Below are positions 21,240-32,713 of a DNA stretch of 64,000 nucleotides, piece by piece. A program made the position numbers and the translations under genes. The notes below the pieces were generated by a model. It worked only from the letters and a program-made list of their open reading frames with translations, searched no databases and was not told where the DNA came from. This stretch comes from Papaver somniferum (lineage: Eukaryota; Streptophyta; Magnoliopsida; Ranunculales; Papaveraceae). Within the stretch, counting starts at the first letter, position 1. The number at the start of each line of letters is the position of its first letter. Location of the stretch: assembly GCF_003573695.1 (NCBI RefSeq), contig NC_039363.1:126773302-126837301 (forward strand), given 5' to 3'.

Positions 21240-22291
21240 GGGGTTTTGTTTGGAACAAGAATGTAAATGGCTCTGCAGCTTTCAAGTTATACCGCAAACT
21301 TAGGCATGCTGAGAGCAACATCTCAAGGTGGAATAGAGATTCTTTTGGTAACATACAACACAACATAAAAAAAGCTTCGTGAAGATCTACAACAACTTCA
21401 ATCTACAAAGACTAATGGGAGTAATACTTCTGAGGTTCAAGGTATTGATCTTCGAATAGAGGAATGGCATCATAGAGAAACATAATACTAGAGACAAAAA
21501 TCTGGAGAGTCGCATCTTTTGGAAGATGACAACAACACAAAATATTTTCATATGCAAGCAAATTTCAGAAGAAGCATGAACATGATTGAGGCTCTTAAAG
21601 ATGAAAATGGAAACTGGTGTAGTGGAAGAATTGGTCTGGAAAACATGTTGAATGATCACTTCTTGAATATATGTACATAAGTTAACTCCAAGTTAGCCCT
21701 AACTATCTGGATCTGCTTCCATGATGTATTACAGATGCAGATAATATACTTCTCACAAGGATACCAGATACTGATGAAATCTACACCATTCTCAAGTTAA
21801 TGAAACCTTGGAAAGCACCATGTCCTGATGGGATAGTGTGGGTGCTGATATGGTCAATATGGTTCAAAGTTTCTTTACTACAAAGAAACTACTTAAGAGT
21901 ATGAATAAAAGTAATTTCACTCTGGTCCTATAAGTCAAGCTACCCCAAGTACCTGGTGATTTCATACCTATTGCTTTATATAACACGGCATATAGGCTTA
22001 TCGCCAAGTTACTAGCTACCAGAATGAAGACCTACATCAATAAAATTATCTCACAAATGCAGTATGCTTTTGTGTCTATAAGATAAATTTCAGATAATAT
22101 CACCCTTTCACATGAGATTGTCCATTGTATGAAGAGGAAAAAAGGAAAGAAATGATATATAACACTAAATTGGATACGCCCAAAGCATTCGGAAGGGTGG
22201 AATGGGGGTTTCTAAATGCCATTATCCTTCATTTTGATTTTAATGATAATTGGTGTCCATTAGTCCATGAATGCATCAACACTTCTGAGAT
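21240..22291 (+). pseudogene. L1-type LINE fragment, RT N-terminal half
   Basis: Plus-strand translation in several frames gives the plant L1 linker and RT: AAFKLYRKLRHAESNISRWN, RDSFGNIQHNIKKLREDLQQ (21255-21390), NNTKYFHMQANFRRS (~21530), EIYTILKLMKPWKAPCPDGI (~21775), FIPIALYNTAYRLIAKLLAT (the RPISL..Y KI..K.LA.R motif, ~21960), QMQYAFV (~22060), and LDTPKAFGRVEWGFL (~22160-22210), where the first catalytic Asp of AFDRVEW is Gly. Stops and frameshifts are frequent. The endonuclease is not seen, and the right half (YADD box onward) is cut off at 22291, where an LTR of the TGTTAG family begins. It is dead and older than that LTR. Confidence 0.85.
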
Positions 22292-25128
22292 TGAAAAACC
22301 GTGGGTACAACAACCACGCCCAACTTTTTCGTTGGGTAACCTGTATGGACTAAGCCTTAATAATATTTCGAGAGTTACAACTTAATGAGACTCAATCAAG
22401 GAACAATATAATATCTTTATCTCGTTTCTACACAATCAGTCGTTAAACAAAAACGAGCATGTAAACCTGATTATAACGTGAGAGTATTTGGACGATCTCA
22501 AAAATCGATATCCAACAAACAAGGAAGGATTTATCAACTATGATTTATATAACGCACAACCTGTGATATTTCAATTATATAGACAAAATATAATGCAGAA
22601 AAGAAATAACACAAGCACCAGAAATTTTGTTAACGAGGAAACCGCAAATGCAGAAAACCCCCGGAACCTAGTCCATACTTCACTACCACACTGTATTAAG
22701 CCGCTACAGACACTATCCTACTACGAATAACTTTAGTCTGGAATGTAGTTGAGACTAAACCCAGTCTCACACCGATTCAGGTACAGTCGCGGTCCTTACA
22801 CCTCTTGAATCCCAGCAGGACTCTGTGCAAATTATTCCCCTAGCTGACGTCCTTTACATCCTAAAAGTTGTTTCATTCCAAAGAAGAAAACTTATAAACA
22901 ATCCGTCTCCCACAGATAAGTCTATTCTGATTTCTGTTTAGATCAAAGATCAAGGTGAAATACGAAATCGATTGAAATAAGCATAAAGCTCTGTAAACCT
23001 TAAAATCTGGTACTTATGACTCCTGAATAGCAGCCTAGATTATTATTCATATCACAATAACTTAACTAATAGGTAGAAGAAGTTATTGTGGAATCACAAA
23101 ATCTGAGATGAAGAACTTTGTTATTTCTTTATATCTTACCTATAAGAGATAAACTCGAGATAACTCAGAAACGTGGTATACTCAAACTGATAGAAGTGTA
23201 AAATCAGGATACACGAACTATCAAAGATAAAATAGTCGGACCTGGTTTCACGAATCCCCAACGAAGTCTTTAAGTCGTAAACCTAATTATGTTTCACAGA
23301 AAAATCTGGAAACCAAGGTTAAGAGAGAATCGACTCTAGCTTGCAACTAGGACACGCGAAGGTGTCGGGATTTGATTTCCCAGATACAAGAGCTTCTCCT
23401 TATATAGACTTTCAAGATCATAGGTTGCTTACGATTTAAGTTGAACTAGCTTTATAATCAAGCAAACAACATTCACCGTTAGATGAATTTCTGACTTGAG
23501 ATTCAAGCTAAGATAACTTAGAAAATACGCAATCATATCCACCGTTAGATGGTTTATCTTGACTCTCACACCAATGAAATATACAATCTTAGATAAGGAG
23601 GAATCTCACCTAAACGTGTACAATAGTATGCTCAATAATGGTTAACCAAAGTTAGCCTATAAACGTAATAAGATTTTCCTCATTTACGTAAAATACTATA
23701 TATTTAACTTGATAATCAACAAAAACTTAATCGGCGATCGAATATCTATCTAACATGTTTTTTTGGAGAGTTATTGAAATGCTCGATATCTCATAGAAAT
23801 ATTTTCGAAAGAATTTGAATATATTCGACTGGGTAAGTACGCATCCTGGGTATGTGTACTACATCCAGTTCGTGAGTTTTAATGCTAAGGTATGCATACT
23901 AGGTATGTGTACCCTCACAGCAGTTACAGTTCAGGGACTCCTGTATGCACATAGAGAATGCATACTCCCTTAAGTTCATGAGCACAGAAGTTTTGGTATG
24001 CATACTAAGTATGTGTACCTAGGTGTCTTTAGCCGAACATAAACAGACTAGTACATATATTGAGTACACATACTAAAGTTTCAAACCGACATAAGAATCA
24101 GAGTTTGCTAGTTACCCAACTGCTCTTGTAGGCTTGGCGCGTTTGGCGGATCCAGTGCGTACCGGTGGCTTCTTTAACACTTTACCCATCTCCTTGAGAG
24201 ACAGATTCCATTAAACCAACTGTGAGATACGCCTCTACTAGATCAACTGCTTCAATTAAATCAACCTTTCCTAGTCTAGACTGTATGTGTACTGAGTACG
24301 CATACTACTGCTCTAAACCCATCACAGTTAAGCCAGTATATGTACTTGGTACGCATACTGAAATTCTGGACCCAAACTTGTTTCGCCAGTACGTGTAATA
24401 GATACGCATACTGTCCTGTATCCGGAAGTCAGTATTTCTGTAAAACTCTCGATAATCGATTTGAAACATCCTCGGAAGACGAAAATGGTAATGTCACACA
24501 TACCACTTGTTCCAAGTAATTCTTAAATGATTAGTTAGTCAATACGAAACATCCCAAGATAACATTAGATGATTGTCTCACACAAATCATATAAAATGTT
24601 CAAGGTTATTTTCACATGATTGAAATGAATCAAATCGAAACATTCCCGAGTAATGATAATCTCACACGTATCATCGTTCAAGGCTATTTTCAATTAATCA
24701 TCTTGCAAAATAAATTGTTCGAATGACATATAGCTTAACTTATATTTCGAGAAATATATTTGGAATAAACAAAACTCGAGTTTTTCATTCTTCAATAACT
24801 TAAAGTCTACTTAGTCATATGACTTGGTCTCATTTTAGTAGATAGAATAAAATATATCTGAGTGAATAGATGGTTCAGTCTTCACATACCGTTTGTCGAC
24901 GAAGTTCTCCAGAGTTCTTCAGTTGATCTCCAATCCAAAGTCTTCAGTTGAACTTCTTCTTTAAATGGTGAACGCGGTGAAGTCCGATGCTCAACTATAC
25001 ACTTTTATCCTAAATCGAGACATGACTGCATAGTATACTAGGAATCAACATATAGTTTTGATCAACTAAATTAGACAACAAGCTTGAGATAGCAACACTT
25101 GTGAGTTCAACCGAGCAATGCTCTAACA
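22292..25128 (-). repeat. LTR-A of the TGTTAG family (3' LTR, minus strand)
   Basis: On the minus strand it runs from TGTTAGAGCATTGCTCGGT (25128 downwards) to ...TTTTTCA at 22292. It is a divergent relative of LTR-B, LTR-C, LTR-D and the LTRs at 30112 and 36042. A purine tract (rc of ATCTACCCCTTTGTCAA, 25129-25145) lies just outside its start, making this the 3' LTR of a minus-strand element. A TATA-like TATATA is near 23400. Between about 23830 and 24420 it has many degenerate GTATGCATAC/GTATGTGTAC motifs. It is about 2.84 kb long and clearly older than the other copies. Confidence 0.83.
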
Positions 25129-26356
25129 ATCTACCCCTTTGTCAATTTTAGTGACAAAGCTATCAATACATATGGATTACAAAAACAAAACTTTGTAGTT
25201 ATTGATCCATCATGCTTAATTTCCCTGGTTATTCAATTTCTTGAATTCTTCGTAACTTCAAGTTCTCCAGCGATTCTGAACGTGTTCAACTCAGCATAAT
25301 TGTTATTGAAGATCCGTAGCGATAACAACTTTGAAAAAAAATTAATCTCAATCATTATCAAACAACACATGGTATTATTATCTTTATCTAAGTCCAAATG
25401 TATCATAACTTCGAAATAATACTACGGTGATATGTTTTCTCTCCCTTAGTCAATACTTCCATCTTTTGTATAATAGGTAAAACCTATAGATGCGAATCCA
25501 CTCCCCCTTTCATAATGATCCGTAAACCATATGTATGTAGTGTGAACTACTAAATAATTCTCCCCTTTTGTCAATATAATTGGCAAAGGTATGAAAATAT
25601 GGGTTCATAATGAATTCTCAAAAGATAATTCATGACCAATGAAGCATATCAACTTTTCTTTAGATGATATCACTTAGTCGAAACTTAGTGTTTTCATCAA
25701 GGAGTTTATTAACAAAAATATAACAACTAAGCACAAGTTCATTTAAGAACTCTCCCCCATATTATGCCATTCCCAAGAGAACATAAACTACATTACTTTT
25801 ACGAGAAAAAAGGATTTCTTTGGAAATTAACAAATCGAGTAGATTTGTATCCAAGAATCAATGAGAAAATCAATCCATAAGATTAATTTAAACAGTATAA
25901 CTCAACATAAGAGATTCTTACGGAGTAAAAGCAGTACTTTCACATAAAATGGATCAAGGAGAGACCAATACTGTGTATCTCAAAAATTTCATTTTAGTTT
26001 TTGTCAACATACATAAAGACATAATAGATTTAACTTTTGAGCATATATGAAATATCAGCCCGATTCACGAGAACGTAAAGGCACATATATTTCGTAAGAC
26101 ATTTGCAATATATAAAAATAACCAATAATGATTAAAATACTACAAGTTCATCTTTCAAACACTTAGAATTTAAATAAATAAATCTAAAAACATGCATGAA
26201 AATTGTTGGAAATAGCGTGTGTGCTCACAATATATGCTATACCAAACCCTAGCTATCCTTCTCGAAAACAAGAATAAATTCTCATGAGAAGTTTCCTCGA
26301 TAAATTAAATAAAAATAGACAAGATATGAAGGAGCTAAGCATCATCTTCATCATCA
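25129..26356 (-). other. 3' internal region of the outer TGTTAG-family element
   Basis: Non-coding sequence between LTR-A and the gene fragment at 26357. It shares blocks with 29325-30111 and, reversed, with 34900-36040 (for example the text around CTCCCCCTTTGTCAATTTTA and AACGTGTTCAACTCAGCAT). It is therefore the 3' untranslated region of the same family. Confidence 0.7.
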
Positions 26357-26795
26357 TCGGATTCCATCCAAGAAATTTGAATTTTATCCATGTCATCCTT
26401 GATATAGGGATGTTTTTTAGCAATCACACATGATTTTTCTTGTACACATTTAACCTTGGAATTGATCTTACAAATATCCTTGCGAATTTGTTGAAAAAGA
26501 CCCAAGGTGGTATGATCACAAGAATCGTCAAGGGTAGAGTCTCATCTCTTTTGTAGTTGTTCATCTTCATACGTTTAAAGGTACTAGCACGAACACGTTT
26601 GGGAGTTCCAATAGAATTTCCAATTAGTTCAATTGAGAACTCTCGACATATCCGCTCGATAAGGCATGAAAAGCCTAATTCCTTGTTGGATAAGGTCATT
26701 GTTGACATTTGTAGAATGATGAAACCACATATATCCAGACCTTTAGTACCTACTTCAAGATAGTAAACGAACTCCGCAAACCTACTTCAAGACAT
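26357..26795 (-). pseudogene. Plant-transposon-protein-like gene, C-terminal part
   Basis: The minus-strand frame reads RFAEFVYYLEVGTKGLDICG, FIILQMSTMTLSNKELGFSC, LIERICREFSIELIG, resembling the plant 'putative plant transposon protein' domain of large LTR elements (a segment with PFPSLITxIC-type signature). After a frameshift near 26450 the end reads FQQIRKDICKINSKV and finishes with SWMESDDDEDDA at about 26340. Its N-terminal part appears to be the separate fragment at 42365-42799, the two being pushed apart by the insertion of another element. Near 26750-26795 a 12-bp direct repeat (ACCTACTTCAAG) marks the junction with the neighbouring element's 5' leader. Family assignment is by resemblance only. 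Confidence 0.55.
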
Positions 26796-28008
26796 CTTTA
26801 TGTGCGTTCTTGTGAGATACACTTTAATCCACATACTTATGAGGTCTTAAACGTGTTTGCCTGCTCTGATACCAATTGAAAAGGTGGGGGTATAACAACC
26901 AAACCCAATATTTCGTTTAGCAATCTATATGGACTAACTCCAATATACTTTCAAGAGAATCAACTAGACAGTCAGACTCAATCTTTAGAAAAGTATATCA
27001 AAGAGCTATATGTTTCTTAATGTAATCAGAAAATCAAACAGATAGAAATCCCTGAGCCTGATTAGTATAAGAAACAACTTGGAAGGTATCAAAAACCAAT
27101 ATCCAAGTGTCAATCAATTCAATCAACAACCAAAAGGTCGGATTCAAGAACTGATTGAACTTACGCACAACCTGTGATATTTCAATTATATAGAAAATAT
27201 AATACTGAAAATAAATAACACAAACACCAGAATTTTGTTAACGGGAGATCACAAATGCAGAAAAAACTCGGGACCTAGTCCAGCTTTGAACACCACATTG
27301 TATTAAGCCGCAACAGATAATAGCCTACTACAAGTTAACTTCGGACTGAAATTTAGTTGAGCCCTAACCAATCTCATGTTGATCAAGGTACAGTTGCGCT
27401 CCTTACGTCTCTGAATACTAGCAGAACTCTACGCACTTGATTCCCTTAGATGATCTCACCCACAACTAAGAGTTGCTAAGACCCAAATTCAAAGACTTTA
27501 TAAACAAATCTTTCTCTCACAGAAAAGTCTATTGAATAGATAAATATGTCTCCCACGGATATACCTACGAGTTTTTGTTCCGTCTTTTGATAAATCAAGG
27601 TGCACATGAACCAATTGATAAACCAGACTTATATTCCCGAAGAGAATCCTAGTAATATCAATCACCTCACAATAATCTTAATCGTATGACAGCGAAACAA
27701 GATATTGTAGAATCACAAACGAAGAGACGAAGTTTTTTGTGACTTCTTTTTATCTTACTATCGGAGATAAATCTCGAGCAAATCTTAGAGAAGATAGTAC
27801 TCTACACGATAGTATAAAGTAAGATCATAACACGCAACTACAGAGAAAATAATTGGGTCTGGCTTCACAATCCCAATATGAAGTCTTCGAGTCGTTAACC
27901 TATGAGGGTTTTAGGAAAAATCTATGTTAAAGGAGAATCGAATCTGGTAGCAACTAGTATCACACAGAAGGTGTGGTGATTAGATTTCCTAGTTGCTAGA
28001 GTTCTCCC

Positions 28009-28016
28009 TTATATAG
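28009..28016 (-). promoter_or_regulatory. TATA box of LTR-B
   Basis: CTATATAA on the minus strand, in the same conserved context (CTATATAAGGGAGAACTCTA) as in the plus-strand LTRs at 31461 and 37372. Confidence 0.6.
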
Positions 28017-28449
28017 CCTTCAAATCAGGGTTTGCAATCAATGTTACCTTGGTAAAAAATTATTCAATATTCATTGTTAGATGAAAACCTGATTAGACTC
28101 AAGCTAATATCTTTCAAGTGTTAGATTGAACTTAGCTTGTTACACACAAATGAAATGTAGATATGGGTAACCGTACCTAAACGTGTACACTTATTTGGCT
28201 CAACAATAGTTAATCGAAGTTAGCCATATGAACACTTTCATATCAACCTTATTCATCTTAATCACAACTAGTTTAAATTATTCAAATGAAACTAGTTATA
28301 GAGTTGTTAAATTGTTTATATTCTCATAGAAGTATACAAGACACAATTGAAACAAAATCGGTTTTGATTCACTCGAATCAATTCATGAACATTATAGCCA
28401 CGGTTTGCAAAAGAATATATTAGTTCATGACTCAACCGATTTTAGAACA

Positions 28450-28690
28450 TAACCCACTCAAGTATGCAAAAGGGTACGCATACCTAAGTAGTCGAACCTG
28501 GGCGGTGTTCGCCAGTATGCAAACGGGTACGTATATTGTCCTTCACATTCGAACTCAGTTGAATATAGTGCGCATACGGGTACGCATACTAGAGTTCCCA
28601 GACTTCAACTGACTTTGCCACTACGCATATGGGTATGCATACTAGGCTCCCTAACTTTGATTACACATATGAAAGTACGCATATTGTGCT
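28450..28690. repeat. Palindromic GTATGCGTACCC cluster in LTR-B
   Basis: At least four degenerate copies of GTATGCNNACGGGTACGCATAC-like sequence. The same cluster is at 30800-30990 and 36730-36930 in the plus-strand copy, at 41560-41725 in LTR-C and, more degraded, at 23830-24420 in LTR-A. Confidence 0.85.
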
Positions 28691-29324
28691 CATATCCAAT
28701 CATAGTTATTCGTTATAAACTCTCATTTCAATCATTGAAACATTCTTAGAAGACGACAATAGTTGTCTCACACAAACTATTAGCTTCAAAGCAATTTTTC
28801 AAGTGATCAAATAATCAATACGAATTATTCCGAGTTTACATCAAATGATTGTCTTACACAAATCATATAAGATGTTACCAGGCGATTTTCACATGATCAA
28901 CTTTTGAATTTCATCAAGTATAATATGAGCTTGATTAAAACGAAAGCTTACCAACACATATTTCGAGAAATATGTAAGCGAGTTAAACTCAGCTCGAAAT
29001 ATCAAATGTGTATAATCGAAGGCTATATAGCTATACGAATTTTGTCTCAAATAGGAGATAGAGTAGAAATAGACTTTTGAGTGATAGATGAGTTTCAGCC
29101 TCCGCATACCTTTTGTTGATGAAGTTCCACAATCTCCCATTATTAGTTCTTCGTCTTCAATCGATGAACGCCGTGAAGTCTAAATCTCAATTACACAATC
29201 TATCCTAGTCCGAGACATAGCTATAAGTATACTAGAAATCAAGACTTATAATTTTGGCAACTAAACTTGACAAACAAGCTCGAGATAGAAACGCTTACGA
29301 GTTCGACCGAGAAGTGCTCTAACA

Positions 29325-30111
29325 ATCTCCCCTTTTGTCAATTTTAGTGACAAAACTATTAATACACATGGATTACAAAATAAATAAACTTTTTAGCTTC
29401 TCATCCAAATGCTTGATCTCCTTGGTTCTTCAACATTACTCGAAATCTTCGTCACTTCCAAGTATTCCAGTGATTCTGAACGTGTTCAACTCAGCATCAT
29501 AGTTGTTGTAGATCCACAGCCATAACATTGAGAAAACAATCGCTCTCAATCATTGTTATACATCGTCACAGTATTATTGCACAACATCAAAGTCTAATTG
29601 TATCACAACTTTGACAACAATACTATGGTGATATGTATCACTCCCCCTTAGTCAATACTTAATCTCACAATGAAAACCACCCCCCCTCACATAATGATCC
29701 GTAAGCCAGATGTATTTGCAGTATGAACAACACAATAATTCTCCCCTTTTTTGTCAATATAAATTAGCAAAGGTACAAAAACTAGCGGGATCATAATAAA
29801 ATTCTCATAGAGATACCTCATGATTAAAAGAGAACGTATCAACTTTGTTTCGATGATTTCATATAGTCGAAACTTAGTGTATTCATCAAGGAGTATACAA
29901 AAGTACAAGAAAACTCCTATAATATTCCACAGGCGCACTCCCCGCCAAGATTTGGCAATTAAGCACAAGTTCAATTAAGAACTTTCCCCCATAAAATGTC
30001 ATTCCCGACAACAAGAGCGACCTTATTTTTATAAGAAAATAAGGATTTTTTTGGACATTACCAAATCACATGAAACATGAATTTGTATCCAAAAAACTTA
30101 ACTAAATTAAT
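29325..30111 (-). other. 3' internal region of element 2, left of nested copy
   Basis: Non-coding 3' region next to LTR-B, beginning with the polypurine tract. It is homologous (reversed) to about 35300-36041 of the nested copy. It is interrupted at 30111/30112 by that copy and resumes at 38522. Confidence 0.75.
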
Positions 30112-30799
30112 TGTTAGAATATTGCTCGGTCGAACTCGCATGCATTGCTATCTCAAGCATGTTTGTCAATGTTAGTGATCAAAACTATAAGTCATAACTT
30201 CTAGCATATTTAGATGTCTCGTACTAGGCCATAGATTGTGCAGTTGAGTTTTAGCTTTCACGGCGTTCATCATTTGAAGACGAAGAACTACTAACGGGAG
30301 CTTATGGAACTTCATCAACAAAAGGTATGTGGAGACTGAAACTCATCTATCACTTGGAAAGTCTATTTCTACTCTATCTCCTATATTGAGACATAATTCG
30401 TGTTAGGATATAGTTTTCTATTATACTCATTTGAGATTTCGAGCTGAGTTTAACTCGCTTATATATTTCTCGAAATATGTGTTGGAAATCTTTCGCTTCG
30501 ACTAAGTTCATCTTACATTCATGACGAAAGTCCGAATAAGATCATATGAAAATTGCCGCGTAATGTCCCACTTGGTTTGTGTGGTACAATCATTTGGTGA
30601 AGTATTAGAATGTTTCATTATGATAATTTCAATAACTTGAAAATTTCTTTGATGAAAAACAGTTTGTGAATAACAACTATATAACATCCTCTAAGAAAGT
30701 TTCAATAATCGAAACAAAGAGTTTAGAATCATGTAACCATGTTTGGATATAAACATAGTGTGTTGATCATATTATTGTGCAAGTACAAAACCGGGAGCC

Positions 30800-30990
30800 T
30801 GAAGTATGTGTACCCATACGCGTACTGGTGGTTGTTGATGTCTGGGCAAGTATGCGTACCCGTACGCATACCAGCGGAAAGTTCACGTCCGTGAAAATCT
30901 GCTGGAGTTTGGAAAGTGTTGTAGTATGCGTACTGGCGTAACCAAACTCAAGTCCGGCTACTCAAGTATGCGTACCCGTTTGCATACTTG
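30800..30990. repeat. Palindromic GTATGCGTACCC cluster, 5' LTR of element 1
   Basis: Copies include GTATGTGTACCCATACGCGT, GTATGCGTACCCGTACGCAT, a shortened GTATGCGTACTGG and GTATGCGTACCCGTTTGCAT. Each can form a short hairpin with a CC/GG loop. Confidence 0.88.
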
Positions 30991-31460
30991 AGTGGGTTAC
31001 TTTCTAAAATCGGTTGTGTACATGAACTTAAACATTTATAATATAAGGAATGCAATCTTTGCAAACCGTGGCTATAATGTTCATGAATTGATTCGAGTGA
31101 ATCAAACCGATTTTGTTTTGATTGTGTTCTTATATACTTCTATGAGAATATAGCAATTGAATGGCTCTTTAAATAGTTTCATTTGAGTCATTTGAAATAG
31201 TTATGGTTAAGATGAATATGGTTGATATGAGAGTTATCATATAGCTAACTTTGGTTAAATATTGTGAGTCAACATGGTGTACACGTTTAGGTACGTTTCA
31301 TAAACCTAAATGAGGGTACATTTCATGTGTATGTAACAAGCTAAGTTAGATTTAACGGTTTAAAGATATTAGCTTGGTTGAATCAAGTTTTTCATCTAAT
31401 GGTGAATAATGAATGCTTTGTTACCAAGGCAACTTGGATTGCAAACCCTGATTCGAAAAC

Positions 31461-31468
31461 TATATAAA
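31461..31468 (+). promoter_or_regulatory. TATA box of the 5' LTR of element 1
   Basis: TATATAAA in AACTATATAAAGGAGAACTC, upstream of the conserved AACTAGAGTCGATTCTC stretch; the same motif recurs in all copies of the family. It marks the probable U3/R border. Confidence 0.65.
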
Positions 31469-32612
31469 GGAGAACTCTAGCAACTGGGAAACCTAATCCC
31501 CACACCTCCTGTGTGTTACTAGTTGCATAAACTAGAGTCGATTCTCTTTTAACCTTAGGTTTTCCTAAACCTTGAAGGTTAACGACTTGATAGATTTCAT
31601 TGGGATTGTGAAGCCAGACCCAACTATTTCTTTTGTAGTTGCGTGTTCTGATCTTGCCCGATTCTATCGTTTGAGTACTATCTTCTCCAAGATTTGATCG
31701 AGATTAATTTTTCCGATAGGCAAGATAAAACCTGATCACAAACATCTTCGTCTCATCGTTTGTGATTCCACAATATCTAGTTTTGCTATCATACGATTTA
31801 GATTATTGTGAGGTGATTGATAATACTGAGCTGTTCTTCGGGAACATAAGTCTGGTTTATCAATTGGTTCCTGTTCACCTTGATTTATCAAAAGACGGAA
31901 CAAAAACTCTTGGGTATTTCTGTGGGGAACATATTTATTCAATCCTATAGACTTTTCTGTGTGAGACAGATTTGTTTATCAAGTCTTCGACTTTGGGTCG
32001 TAACAACTCTTAGTTGTGGGTGAGATCAGCTAAGGGAATCAAGTACGTAGTATCCTGCTGGGATCAGAGACGTAAGGAGCGCAACTGTACCTTGAATCAG
32101 TGTGAGAATTATTAGGTTTCAACTGCAATCCAGTCCGAAGTTCATTGGTAGTAGGCTAGTGTCTGTAGCGGCTTAATACAGTGGTGTTCAAACTGGACTG
32201 GGTCCCGGGTTTTTTCTGCATTTGTGGTTTCCTCGTTAACAAAAATTCTGGTGTCTATGTTGTTTCTTTTCCGCATTATATTTTGTTATATAATTGAAAT
32301 ATCACAGGTTGTGCGTTGTATCGATCAATTAGGAAATCCAACCTTTGGTTGTTGATTGCGATTGATTGATCCTTGAACATTGGTGTTTGGTACCGTTCAA
32401 GTTTACTCCTCTTATATTCAATCGGGCTCACAGATTTCTATTTGCTGATTGCGGAGTGAATTAAGAGTTAGAGATATTAAACTCCTTGATATACTTTACT
32501 CTAGATTGAGTCTAACTGTCTAGTTGATTCTCTAGAAAGTGTATTGGAGTAAGTCCTCTCAGACTTCCAAACGAATTGTTGGGTGTGGTTGTTAGACCCC
32601 CGCATTTTCAAT

Positions 32613-32624
32613 TGGTATCAGAGC
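32613..32624 (+). other. Primer-binding site (initiator tRNA-Met)
   Basis: TGGTATCAGAGC, complementary to the 3' end of plant initiator tRNA-Met, two bases after the 5' LTR. The same site is at 26863-26874 and 40462-40473 on the minus strand. Confidence 0.9.
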
Positions 32625-32713
32625 AGGCAAACACGTTAAAGACCTTATAAATCTGTGTTTTTAGTAATCTGATTCCTTTGGACTTGAGTATCTCTTAATT
32701 AGCACATATAGAG

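Larger units (their letters stand above)
26877..29324 (-). repeat. LTR-B (2.45 kb) of the TGTTAG family
   Basis: Minus-strand start TGTTAGAGCACTTCTCGGT at 29324, end ...CACCTTTTCA at 26877. A TATA box (rc of TTATATAG, 28009-28016) lies about halfway. It is flanked on the left by a PBS (26863-26874) and on the right by a polypurine tract (rc of ATCTCCCCTTTTGTCAA, 29325-29341). It thus has signals of both a 5' and a 3' LTR, as in a tandem array. Confidence 0.85.
30112..32610 (+). repeat. 5' LTR of element 1 (2.5 kb)
   Basis: Starts TGTTAGAATATTGCTCGGTC and ends CCCCGCATTTTCA, immediately followed by AT and the PBS. It contains the TATA box at 31461-31468 and the palindromic motif cluster at 30800-30990. 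Against the 3' LTR it lacks ~11 bp in one palindromic motif (near 30925) and has ~30 bp more near 31080. Confidence 0.92.

Noticed and set aside
30800..30990. Repeated palindromic 22-mers considered as a CRISPR-like array
   Set aside because: Spacing is irregular, repeats are degenerate and the host is a plant; they are LTR-internal motifs.
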